64,000 nt of DNA. It comes from CAVWTN01 sp963757945. Lineage in GTDB: Bacteria > Vulcanimicrobiota > Vulcanimicrobiia > Vulcanimicrobiales > Vulcanimicrobiaceae. Location of the stretch: positions 1,054,001 to 1,118,000 of the forward strand of contig CAVWTN010000002.1 in the NCBI GenBank assembly GCA_963757945.1, given 5' to 3'. Numbering within the stretch: the stretch's first letter is position 1; each line of letters opens with the position of its first letter. The position numbers and the translations under genes are program-made. Below the pieces are notes generated by a model. That model did not search any database. It worked only from the letters and a program-made list of their open reading frames with translations, and had not been told where the DNA came from. Shown here in pieces: positions 1 through 7,240 of the stretch.

Positions 1-207
1 CCCGACATCCCACGTGAAGCCGTCGCGCGAGAACGAGTTCGTCGACCCGCCGAGTTCGTGTTGCCGTTCGAGGACGAGGACGCGGCGGTTCAGCTGCGCG
101 AGGGCCGCCGCGGCCGCCATGCCGCCGCTCCCCGAGCCGATCACGATAGCGTCCCAGCACGTCGCGGCCGGATCAAGAGGAAACTGGGCCGATGTCTGAG
201 CGACCAT
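1..207 (-). CDS. FAD-dependent phytoene desaturase / carotenoid isomerase-like oxidoreductase (N-terminal part)
   Basis: The minus-strand frame opens at ATG 207 and runs off the window start, giving 69 residues. After about 18 residues comes a dinucleotide-binding beta strand and GSGSGG loop (family pattern VIGSGxGG), followed by VLVLERQ and a GGSTNSF segment. That is the N-terminus shared by phytoene desaturases, CrtISO-type isomerases and retinol saturases. The family uses FAD to desaturate or isomerise polyenes at membranes. It is divergent from bchE 236 bp away, which fits a pigment gene neighbourhood. Catalytic and C-terminal regions are outside the window, so the exact reaction cannot be named. 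The region 208-443 carries no gene. Confidence 0.75.
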   Translation of the reverse strand, partial: MVAQTSAQFPLDPAATCWDAIVIGSGSGGMAAAAALAQLNRRVLVLERQHELGGSTNSFSRDGFTWDVG

Positions 208-328
208 GTCAGGGGCGTTCACGCTCGGGCCCGCGCGGCCTTGCCGACGCTCGGGCGCGGGATCGCCGGACCACCCGGCCCGAGCCGCGCTGCCGGCCGC
301 CCCCCGGCCGGATTGGGGCCCGCGCTGG

Positions 329-338
329 GACCTAGGTC
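329..338. promoter_or_regulatory. 10-bp palindrome in the divergent pigment-gene intergenic region
   Basis: The perfect palindrome GACCTAGGTC lies between the divergent oxidoreductase and bchE starts. About 25 bp downstream, TATCAT (363-368) is a possible -10 for bchE. No matching -35, FNR-type or PpsR/CrtJ-type site was seen. Its role as an operator is an inference from position only. Confidence 0.25.
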
Positions 339-443
339 ACGAACAGCGGCCCAGCCCGCGCGTATCATAAATGACGCCGCGTCCCCGGCTCTCTGCCTTG
401 ACGCCCGGCGCCCCTCGCTCGTACCCCACTCCGGAGGCTCTTG

Positions 444-2180
444 ATGCGCATCCTGATGATCCAGCCGAACTACCATGCGGGCGGCGCGGAGATCGCAGGA
501 AACTGGCCCCCGGGCTGGGCGGCGTACATCGGCGGGGCGATCCGCCACGGCGGTTTCCCCGACGTCGAGTTCCTCGACGCGATGGCGTTCAACATCGATC
601 ACGATCCGCTGCGCGAGATCATCCGCAAGAAGCAGCCCGACGTGGTCCTGGCGACGGCGATCACGCCCATGATCTACAAGGCGCAAGAGACGCTCAAAGT
701 CGCCCAAGAGGCCTGCCCCGGCGTCATGACGATCCTGGGCGGCATCCACCCGACGTTCATGTACGGGCAGGTCCTCTCCGAGGCCCCGTGGATCGATTAC
801 ATCGTCCGCGGCGAGGGCGAGGAGATCATCGTCAACCTGCTTCGCTCGATCGAAGCCGGGACGATCCTGGCGGACCGCAGCACGATCAAGGGGATCGCGT
901 ATCTCGAAGACGGCAAGCTGATCGCGACGCCCGCGCACCCGGTCATCGCCGATCTCGACACGCTGACGCCCGACTGGAGCCTGCTCAAGTGGGACAAGTA
1001 CATCTACATTCCGATGAACACGCGCGTCGCGGTTCCGAATTTCGCGCGCGGTTGTCCGTTCACGTGCCGCTTCTGCTCGCAGTGGAAGTTCTGGCGTAAG
1101 TATCGCACCCGCGATCCGAAGAAGTTCGTCGACGAGATCGAGATCCTCGTCCGCGATTACAAGGTCGGTTTCTTCATCCTCGCGGACGAAGAGCCAACGA
1201 TCCATCGCAAGAAGTTCATCGCGTTCTGCGAGGAGATGATCCGGCGCAACATCAAGGTTCATTGGGGAATCAACACCCGCGTGACCGATATCTTGCGCGA
1301 TGCGGATCTCTTGCCGATGTTCCGCCGGGCCGGCTTGATGCACATCTCGCTCGGCACCGAGGCGGCCGCGCAGATGAAGCTCGATCTCTTCCGCAAGCAG
1401 ACGACGATCGAGCAGAACAAAAAGGCGATCAAATTGATCCGCGACGCGGGCATGGTCGCGGAAGCACAGTTCATCATGGGCCTCGAGGGCGAGACGAAGG
1501 AAACGATCGAGGAAACCTACCGGCTCGCGATCGATTGGAAAGTCGACATGGCGAACTGGAACATGTACACGCCGTGGCCGTTCGCCGAGCTCTTCGAAGA
1601 CTTGGGCGATCGCGTGGAGATCCGCGATTACTCGAAATACAACTTCGTCACGCCGATCATGAAACCGGATGCGATCGAGCGCGAGGACGTGCTCAAGGGC
1701 GTGCTCAAGAATTACGCGCGCTTCTACGCGGGCAGCGCCTTCTTCAGATACCCGTGGATCAAGGACCGCTTCAAGCGGAAATACATGCTCGGGTGCCTGC
1801 GCGCGTTCGCGAAGACGACCGCCACGAAGAAGTTCTACGACCTCGAGCGGCTGAAGTTCCGCGGCTTGAACACCGAAGTGCAGTTCGGCTTCGACGAGAC
1901 GAAGATCCTCACGCGAGCGCAGATCGCGGAGCAGAAGGCGGCCCAACCCGAACTCAGCGCCGCGATCACCTACAACGCGCCGCGGGCAAAGGCCGCAGCG
2001 CCGATCTCGATGCCTTCGATCAGCGCCTGCGCGGCACCGAACGACCTGCCGTCCGCCGACGAGTTCCTAGCGGCCTCCGAGCACGAAGGCCACCATCACG
2101 GCGAGATCAGCGCGTGCGGAGCGCCGAACGGGCTGCCGGACGCCGATACGCTGATCGAATCGGCCCCAGCGACGAGCTAG
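444..2180 (+). CDS. bchE: Anaerobic magnesium-protoporphyrin IX monomethyl ester cyclase BchE
   Basis: This 578-residue B12-binding radical SAM enzyme forms the isocyclic fifth ring of (bacterio)chlorophyll without oxygen. The N-terminus has the family segment NYHxGGAEIAGNWPP, followed by a cobalamin-binding-type domain (about 1-150) with GGIHPTFMYGQ. The radical-SAM motif CxxxCxxC is C204, C208 and C211 in RGCPFTCRFCSQWKFW. Further blocks ILADEEPTI, WGINTRVTD, SLGTEAAAQ, YTPWPF and YSKYNFVTPI follow the BchE family almost word for word. ATG 444 follows a CCGGAGG Shine-Dalgarno; the TTG at 441 is less likely. The last 60 residues are an unusual tail with a duplicated ISACxAPNxLPxAD motif and a His cluster. 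No other bch gene is in the window. A related B12-radical-SAM function is possible but less likely. Confidence 0.9.
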   Translation: MRILMIQPNYHAGGAEIAGNWPPGWAAYIGGAIRHGGFPDVEFLDAMAFNIDHDPLREIIRKKQPDVVLATAITPMIYKAQETLKVAQEACPGVMTILGGIHPTFMYGQVLSEAPWIDYIVRGEGEEIIVNLLRSIEAGTILADRSTIKGIAYLEDGKLIATPAHPVIADLDTLTPDWSLLKWDKYIYIPMNTRVAVPNFARGCPFTCRFCSQWKFWRKYRTRDPKKFVDEIEILVRDYKVGFFILADEEPTIHRKKFIAFCEEMIRRNIKVHWGINTRVTDILRDADLLPMFRRAGLMHISLGTEAAAQMKLDLFRKQTTIEQNKKAIKLIRDAGMVAEAQFIMGLEGETKETIEETYRLAIDWKVDMANWNMYTPWPFAELFEDLGDRVEIRDYSKYNFVTPIMKPDAIEREDVLKGVLKNYARFYAGSAFFRYPWIKDRFKRKYMLGCLRAFAKTTATKKFYDLERLKFRGLNTEVQFGFDETKILTRAQIAEQKAAQPELSAAITYNAPRAKAAAPISMPSISACAAPNDLPSADEFLAASEHEGHHHGEISACGAPNGLPDADTLIESAPATS

Positions 2181-2196
2181 GAGTTTGGCGGACTTG
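2181..2196 (+). repeat. IS left terminal inverted repeat
   Basis: GAGTTTGGCGGACTTG pairs with the right end at 3656-3671 with a single mismatch. It is extended by a second inverted copy of TTTGGCGG (CCGCCAAA at 2200-2207), so the left end can also fold on itself. Confidence 0.85.
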
Positions 2197-2207
2197 TGGC
2201 CGCCAAA
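2184..2207 (+). promoter_or_regulatory. Hairpin at the IS left end, between the bchE stop and the transposase start
   Basis: TTTGGCGG (2184-2191) and CCGCCAAA (2200-2207) form a perfect 8-bp stem with an 8-nt loop. It lies 3 nt after the bchE stop and 15 nt before the transposase ATG. Such end hairpins can shield insertion sequences from impinging transcription; that role is inferred. No T-run follows. Confidence 0.45.
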
Positions 2208-2222
2208 TGGTAGAATTGGGGT

Positions 2223-3569
2223 ATGGGGGACAACTTCGTTTCGTTCGATCGTGACACGCTATTTCTGATGCCTCCGAGCGTCCAGGATTGGCTTCCGGAG
2301 AAGCACTTGGCGCGGTTTGTCGTCGATGTGGTATCGCGCTTGGATCTGCGTCCGCTGCGGGACTCGTACTCCGGCCGCGGTTCGGCTGCGTACCATCCGG
2401 AGATGATGGTGGCGCTGCTGTTTTACTCGTACGCGACCGGCCTGCGAGCGAGCCGGAAGATCGAAGCGGCGACGTACGAATCGGTGGCCTTTCGATATAT
2501 CGCGGCGAACACGCATCCCGACCGCGACACGATCTGCGCCTTCCGGCGCCGCTTCTTTCCGCATCTTGAGGCTCTGTTCAATCAGATCCTGATTGTCGCC
2601 AAAGAGTTGGGGTGCTTGGAAGTCGGCCGGGTAAGCCTGGACGGCACCAAGATCAAGGCGAACGCATCCAAGCATCGCGCGCTCAGCTTGAAGGGTGCGA
2701 ACCGGCTTGAAGTTCAGCTGAAGCGAGAAGTGCGCCGGATGCTGGAACTCGCCGAGGCGGCCGACTCGGCCGACGAACGCGACGGCGGGATCGATATTCC
2801 TGCGGAAATCGCACGCCGCGAAGATCGCCTCAAAGCCATTGCTGAGGCGCAAGAGCGGATCAAGGCGCGCGAAGCGGAGCGCCAAACCCAGGAACACGTC
2901 GAGTACCGGGACGTGGTGGCCGATCGCGACCGGATCGCGGAGAAGATCGGCCGCAAGATCAGGGCGCCAAAGAGGCCGAAGGATTGCGTTCGTCCGGAGG
3001 CTCAAGTGAACTTGACCGATCCGGAATCGCGCATCATGCCGAGTTCCGAAGGGTTCGTTCAGGCTTACAACGGGCAGGCCGCCGTCGACACCGGTTCTCT
3101 GTTGATCGTCGGCGCTGAACTTAGCCAGCGCCCAATCGATTGCCGTCTGCTCAAGCCGATGCTGCGAAAACTTACGGCGCTGCCGGTCGGCAAGCCGCAC
3201 GAGTTGTTGGCCGACGCCGGCTACTTCAGCGAACTCAACGTTGAGTTGTGCGTCGAGAGCGGGGTCGTGCCGTACATCGCTCCCAAGCGCGATCGCCATC
3301 ATTGGGGCCTGCGGCGATTCCGCGTTCCAAAAGCTCCGAAGCCTGGAGCCTCTGCTTTGGCGCAAATGTTGTACCGGCTGCGAACGCCGGAAGGCCGTGC
3401 AATCTTCGCCCTGCGAAAATGCACCGTCGAGCCCGTTTTCGGGAATCTCAAGCGCGCCTTGGGCTTCCGTCAGTTCTTGCTTCGCGGCCATCGAAAAGCC
3501 AGCGGAGAGTTTCTCCTGGGCTGCACAGCCTGGAACCTCAAACGCTTGCACACGCTGGCGATGGCTTGA
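2223..3569 (+). CDS. IS1182-family DDE transposase
   Basis: The 448-residue protein begins with the family hallmark FDRDTLFLMPPSVQDWLPEKHL. The DUF772-type N-terminal domain (YSGRGSAAYHPEMMVALLFYSYATG, SRKIE) spans about residues 1-125. A DDE core follows: VSLDGTKIKANAS supplies the first Asp, ADAGYFS the second, and CTVEPVFGNLKRALGFRQFLLRG the C-terminal Glu region. A charged, probably coiled-coil insertion (about 165-250) lies between the first two acidic blocks, as is usual in this family. The frame is intact and full length, so the element may be active. A TAGAAT -10-like box ends exactly 6 nt before the ATG and no Shine-Dalgarno is visible, suggesting a leaderless message. Confidence 0.95.
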   Translation: MGDNFVSFDRDTLFLMPPSVQDWLPEKHLARFVVDVVSRLDLRPLRDSYSGRGSAAYHPEMMVALLFYSYATGLRASRKIEAATYESVAFRYIAANTHPDRDTICAFRRRFFPHLEALFNQILIVAKELGCLEVGRVSLDGTKIKANASKHRALSLKGANRLEVQLKREVRRMLELAEAADSADERDGGIDIPAEIARREDRLKAIAEAQERIKAREAERQTQEHVEYRDVVADRDRIAEKIGRKIRAPKRPKDCVRPEAQVNLTDPESRIMPSSEGFVQAYNGQAAVDTGSLLIVGAELSQRPIDCRLLKPMLRKLTALPVGKPHELLADAGYFSELNVELCVESGVVPYIAPKRDRHHWGLRRFRVPKAPKPGASALAQMLYRLRTPEGRAIFALRKCTVEPVFGNLKRALGFRQFLLRGHRKASGEFLLGCTAWNLKRLHTLAMA

Positions 3570-3655
3570 AGGGAGCGAGGTGAGACCACCCACTTCATGT
3601 CGGCGGTGGCCGATCACGACTGGCTCTCCCGCGAAAGAGTCGATTCGCGTCCCTT

Positions 3656-3671
3656 CAAGCCCGCCAAACTC
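3656..3671 (-). repeat. IS right terminal inverted repeat
   Basis: Read on the minus strand it is GAGTTTGGCGGGCTTG, 15 of 16 identical to the left end. It abuts CTAG 3672-3675. Confidence 0.85.
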
Positions 3672-3959
3672 CTAGACGGATCCGTCCGCGATCTCCACGT
3701 CCGGCGCAAACGTGATATACCCGGTGATCTCGTCGACGTCGAGCGGCGCCGGGTAGAACCACGCGGCGTCGGGTAGACGCTTCCCGGCGACCTCGAGCGT
3801 ATAGAAGTTCGCGACCCCGCGCTGCGGATCGGACGAGTGGGTGTCCGATGCCTTGAAGTGCCGGTAGTCGATCGAATCCGGCGGAAAATAGTGCTTCCCG
3901 TCGACGACTTCCGTCTCGTCGCTCTCGGCGAGCACGGCTCCGTTCCAGAGCGCCCTCAT
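3672..3959 (-). CDS. DUF427 domain protein
   Basis: This 95-residue protein matches the small DUF427 family along its whole length. Seen are MRALWNGAVLAESDE, HYFPPDSI, SDTHSSDP and DAAWFYPAP, the conserved blocks of this beta-rich fold. The family is widespread and has no agreed biochemical role. ATG 3959 follows GAGGAG at a slightly long spacing. Its stop codon lies inside the CTAG at the right edge of the IS, so before insertion it probably met the bchE stop tail to tail. Confidence 0.85.
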   Translation of the reverse strand: MRALWNGAVLAESDETEVVDGKHYFPPDSIDYRHFKASDTHSSDPQRGVANFYTLEVAGKRLPDAAWFYPAPLDVDEITGYITFAPDVEIADGSV

Positions 3960-4050
3960 GGTCGCGTTTCGTCTCCTCGCAAGTGGTCAGGGCATGGCGG
4001 ATCGCACCGCGCATACGCTTGACCGCGGTTCGAGGTTCAAACGGCGCGCC

Positions 4051-4467
4051 CTATCGCGAGTCGAGCGCCGTCGCAGCTTTCTGCAGATCGCCGGGACCGA
4101 CGAAGACGACCGCCCCGAAGCGCCCGCGGCCGTCCGAGACCGCTTGCGCGGCGCTGAGGCTGACGCCGGCGGCCGCCAGCCGTTCGGTGATCCCCGCGAG
4201 CGCGCCGCGCCGGTCCTCGCCGGTCACGTAAAACGCCGTCTGGGGACCCGTGAACGCGATGCCTGCCGCCTTGGCGGCGGCCGCGAACCCGTCGGCGTCG
4301 TCGGGAATGAGCTCGAGCCGAGCCTTTCCCCCGCGCGTGGAGTAACCCCACGCCGCGATCAGGTTCGCATCGCCGTCACGCAGGAGGCCGAAGACGTGCG
4401 CGGCCGAGCCGGCCGCGTCGTCGATATCGATCGCAAAATGCTGGACCCGCCGAATCTCGTCAGCCAT
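4051..4467 (-). CDS. ACT-like small-molecule-binding protein
   Basis: The 138-residue protein looks like two ACT/glyoxalase-like beta-alpha-beta modules. The first is VQHFAIDIDDAAGSAAHVFGLLRD; the second has the typical ACT string EDRRGALAGITERLAAAGVSL (about residues 83-103). ACT modules bind amino acids or other small ligands. There is no attached enzyme domain, so it is a stand-alone sensor or regulatory protein of unknown target. ATG 4467 has a good GGAGG 4 nt upstream. The 91 bp between this gene and the DUF427 gene hold nothing recognisable. Confidence 0.7.
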   Translation of the reverse strand: MADEIRRVQHFAIDIDDAAGSAAHVFGLLRDGDANLIAAWGYSTRGGKARLELIPDDADGFAAAAKAAGIAFTGPQTAFYVTGEDRRGALAGITERLAAAGVSLSAAQAVSDGRGRFGAVVFVGPGDLQKAATALDSR

Positions 4468-4589
4468 GATACCTCCGTTTTCGGATTACGCTAGCCCCCG
4501 GCTGGTCACAAGTCAATGCCGGCGAAAGGGAAACGTCGCGAAACAATCCGAAACCGGCGAAACGCTCTCATGTCCGGGGGGTATTTGTC

Positions 4590-5015
4590 ATGGCCGATTT
4601 ATTGAGCGAGGCCGACGTCGAGAACGTCCTTGAGGAAGAGCGCGTCGGCCGCATCGGCTGTAGCCTCGACGGCGAGTCCTACGTCGTCCCGATGACCTAC
4701 GCGTATGAGGGCGGCGCGATCTACTGCCATTCCCTCGACGGCAAAAAGATCGAGATCATGCGCGCGAATCCGCGCGTGTGCTTCGAAGTCGATCGAACCC
4801 ACGGCCTGCGCGATTGGGAGAGCGTGATCGCCTACGGCACGTACGAGGAGTTGTCCGGTGAGGATGCGGAGCGCGCCATGCTCGCGCTGATCGCGCGGTT
4901 CCAGCCGACGATGCCGCCGGTGCTGGAAGATTCGAGCGAACCAAAGATCGTCGATGGCGGGGTCGTTTTCCGCATCCGCCTCACCGAGAAGACGGGGCGC
5001 GCCGAGAAACCCTGA
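4590..5015 (+). CDS. Pyridoxamine 5'-phosphate oxidase-like (NimA-type) flavin-binding protein
   Basis: The 141-residue split-barrel protein contains LLSEADVENVLEEERVGRIGCS, then YVVPMTYAYEGGAIYCHS and DGKKIEIMRANPRVCFEVD. These are the conserved FMN/haem-binding barrel blocks of the PNPOx/NimA group. Members reduce nitroaromatics or bind flavin or F420; the substrate here is unknown. It starts at ATG 4590 after a GGGGGG stretch. It converges on the FecR-like gene with only 19 bp between the stops. Confidence 0.8.
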   Translation: MADLLSEADVENVLEEERVGRIGCSLDGESYVVPMTYAYEGGAIYCHSLDGKKIEIMRANPRVCFEVDRTHGLRDWESVIAYGTYEELSGEDAERAMLALIARFQPTMPPVLEDSSEPKIVDGGVVFRIRLTEKTGRAEKP

Positions 5016-5034
5016 TCGCGCGCCCCGGCCTCCT

Positions 5035-6984
5035 CTAGCGAGCCTTCGGCGAGGCCGTATCTTCGGAGTGCTTGGTTTCGTGACGCGGACGCGGAGTGTG
5101 CGCCGGCGCTACCGTGTGCACCGGGGGCGGCGCGGTGTGCAGCGCCGGCAGATGCACGGGTTCCGAGTGGACGACCGGCGCGCGGAACGTTTCCGGATTG
5201 ACGGCCGGCGTGTGCAGCGGCTCAGTTCGCACGAACGGCGTGCGCAGCGGCTCCGGACGCACGAACGGCGTGCGCAGCGGCTCCGGACGCACGAACGGCG
5301 TGCGCAGCGGCTCCGGGCTCGCGAGCGGCGTATGCGTTGGTTGCGCGCGCAGCTCCGGCGTTACGTCCCTGCGTAGCGGCGGGGCGGTATGCAGCGGCGC
5401 GTTCCCGTCGATCGCGGGCACCGTCGAGCCGGCCTTCGGACTCGCGCCGCGCCCCTGGTCGAAGCGCTGCCACGCGGGCGAGGGAGCCGCTCCCTTCACG
5501 GCCGGCGTTTGCGACTCGCGCAGGATCTCGGTCGCGTGGTTCGGATACTGGCGCAGCGCGGCGGATTGCACTTCCGACCGCTCGGCGCTGAACGGGCGCA
5601 CCTGCACGGCCGGCGCGGCGAATCGCGTGAAGTGCGCCGTGACGGGCGCGGCACCTTCCCGCCGGATCACGGGGCGATCGCTCAGCCGCAGGTTCGCCGT
5701 CGTCGGCACGACGGGCAGCACCCCTTGCACCGGGGCGGCGTTGCGCATTTCGACGGGACTCACGCGGACGATGTGATGGAATTGTCCGCCTGCGAAGTCC
5801 TGATGCGAAACCCCGTTGACGGCGCCGGGGGCGCTCGCGTTCCGATACACGGTGACGTTCGTGATGTTCGTCGTGTTGTTTACGATCGTCGTGTTGTTCA
5901 CGATCGTCGTGGAATTGACGTAACGCCGGCCGTACCAGGGATTGAACGCCTCGTGCGGCGCGAGCGGCACCCAACCGACATTGCCGAAGCCGATGCTCAG
6001 CCCCCCGCCGCCGCCGAACGAGAAGAACGCGACGAGCGCCGGGCGCCAGACCGGATGCACGTGGACCGGCTCGGGATACCAGCACCAGCCGTAACCCGCA
6101 GTGTAGAACCAGCGGCCGTAATGATAGGGCGCCCAGCCCCACGGCTCATCGCTCACCCACGTCCAGCCGTAATAGCCTTCCCACACCCAGCGGCCGGCCT
6201 GATACGGCGCCCAATCCGCGCCGGCATACGGCGACCAAACGTTTCCGTATCCTTGCACGTACACCCAATGTCCGTACGCTTGGAGATCGGCCGCACCGGC
6301 GATCCCCACGCCCGCGTAGTCGTAGCTGCGGGCGCCTTCCGCGTAGCGGTCGCGCTCGTCGTTCCATTGATCGAACTCGTCACGCGGGACGCTGTCCACG
6401 ATTTGGAACGACGGATCTGAGGCGGAGCCTTGCACGAGCGCCGTGCTGCCGGTGTCCACCGTGGAGACGCTCCGCGGCGAAACGACGTCGACCCGCCCCG
6501 CGCGGGCCGTGACGAGCGTGTCGCCGTCGCCCGTGACGGTCACGCGGTAGCTCCCCGGCCCTTCAGGCCGAACCACGGCGGACGGCGTGTCGATCTCCGG
6601 GCGGGCATCCGTCAGCTGGTAGACGCGCAGCTCGACCGTGCCTTGCGCGAGTTGCACCGCGTCGTTTGCGGCATCCAGGCGCGTGAAGCGCAGCTCGGAA
6701 TCGCCTCCGGCGCGCAGCGCGTTGCCGTAGTCGAACTGAACCTCCACGGAGCCGTCGTGCGTCGAGAGATAGTCGCCGGCCATCAGCGGCGCGTTGATTG
6801 CCGCGGCGACGGCGTCGTCGGAATCCCCTCGCCGGACGTCCACGTCGCCCCGGATCACGCTGATCCGCGCAACCGCAGGCCCTGCGTCATCGTCGGCGAG
6901 CGCCGGGGTGCCCCCGAGCAGCATGGCCAACAGCGGCGCCGCAACGAGCGCCGGCGCAAAAGCGCGCGCGATTTTGATATCCAT
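5035..6984 (-). CDS. Exported FecR-domain protein with YXWV/DUF6600-type repeats and Pro-rich tail
   Basis: This 649-residue secreted or periplasmic protein starts at ATG 6984 behind GGGAG, with a clear signal peptide ending ALA at about residue 30. A FecR-like domain follows (about 35-210; VARISVIRGDVDVRRGD, LSTHDGSVEVQFDYGNALRAGG). The middle is rich in Trp/Tyr/Gly repeats (YGHWVYVQGYGNVWSP, GRWVWEGYYGWTWV, EPWGWAPYHYGRWFY), the YXWV/DUF6600 signature. Next come Asn/Thr-rich strands and a Pro-rich C-terminus with 10-residue PEPLRTPFVR repeats. No TonB receptor or sigma factor is adjacent, so classic FecR signalling is unlikely; an envelope structural or sensing role is inferred. It is divergent from the LysR gene. 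Confidence 0.85.
   Translation of the reverse strand: MDIKIARAFAPALVAAPLLAMLLGGTPALADDDAGPAVARISVIRGDVDVRRGDSDDAVAAAINAPLMAGDYLSTHDGSVEVQFDYGNALRAGGDSELRFTRLDAANDAVQLAQGTVELRVYQLTDARPEIDTPSAVVRPEGPGSYRVTVTGDGDTLVTARAGRVDVVSPRSVSTVDTGSTALVQGSASDPSFQIVDSVPRDEFDQWNDERDRYAEGARSYDYAGVGIAGAADLQAYGHWVYVQGYGNVWSPYAGADWAPYQAGRWVWEGYYGWTWVSDEPWGWAPYHYGRWFYTAGYGWCWYPEPVHVHPVWRPALVAFFSFGGGGGLSIGFGNVGWVPLAPHEAFNPWYGRRYVNSTTIVNNTTIVNNTTNITNVTVYRNASAPGAVNGVSHQDFAGGQFHHIVRVSPVEMRNAAPVQGVLPVVPTTANLRLSDRPVIRREGAAPVTAHFTRFAAPAVQVRPFSAERSEVQSAALRQYPNHATEILRESQTPAVKGAAPSPAWQRFDQGRGASPKAGSTVPAIDGNAPLHTAPPLRRDVTPELRAQPTHTPLASPEPLRTPFVRPEPLRTPFVRPEPLRTPFVRTEPLHTPAVNPETFRAPVVHSEPVHLPALHTAPPPVHTVAPAHTPRPRHETKHSEDTASPKAR
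5229..5318. repeat. 30-bp tandem repeat inside the FecR-like gene
   Basis: Three near-perfect 30-bp units encode PEPLRTPFVR three times; degenerate units continue on both sides. The near identity at DNA level suggests recent expansion by slippage. Confidence 0.8.
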
Positions 6985-7240
6985 CGATCCGCCGACTCCC
7001 GTCGCGCCCGCCGCCCGAAGCTCTTCCGGGCCGAGCGAAGGCGCTCGCCCTTTCAACGCACGCAAGCGCCGCCGCGTCGCGCGCGCGGATTAAGGCGGCG
7101 TAAGAAATCCCCGGCGGTGTCCGGAGGCGCGCCGGGCGGGAGACCGGAGGGCGACCACCGGCAAACCCGCGCGAGGGGAACTCCAAGCCAAGGGCATAGT
7201 TCTCACCGCTTATCGACATCTTGTCTTATAAAGGATCGCC

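Larger units (their letters stand above)
2181..3671 (+). mobile_element. Complete IS1182-like insertion sequence
   Basis: The element is 1491 bp with one transposase gene. Its ends are imperfect inverted repeats (GAGTTTGGCGGACTTG at 2181-2196 against the complement of 3656-3671, 15 of 16 matching). CTAG flanks both sides (2177-2180 and 3672-3675) and looks like a 4-bp target duplication. Because CTAG is palindromic, it could instead belong to the terminal repeat. The left CTAG holds the bchE stop and the right CTAG holds the stop of the converging DUF427 gene, so neither flanking gene is disrupted. Confidence 0.88.

Noticed and set aside
219..1946. A 575-codon open frame antisense to bchE
   Set aside because: It is a high-GC shadow: Arg/Asp/Val-rich composition with no domain, fully covered by a clearly conserved gene.
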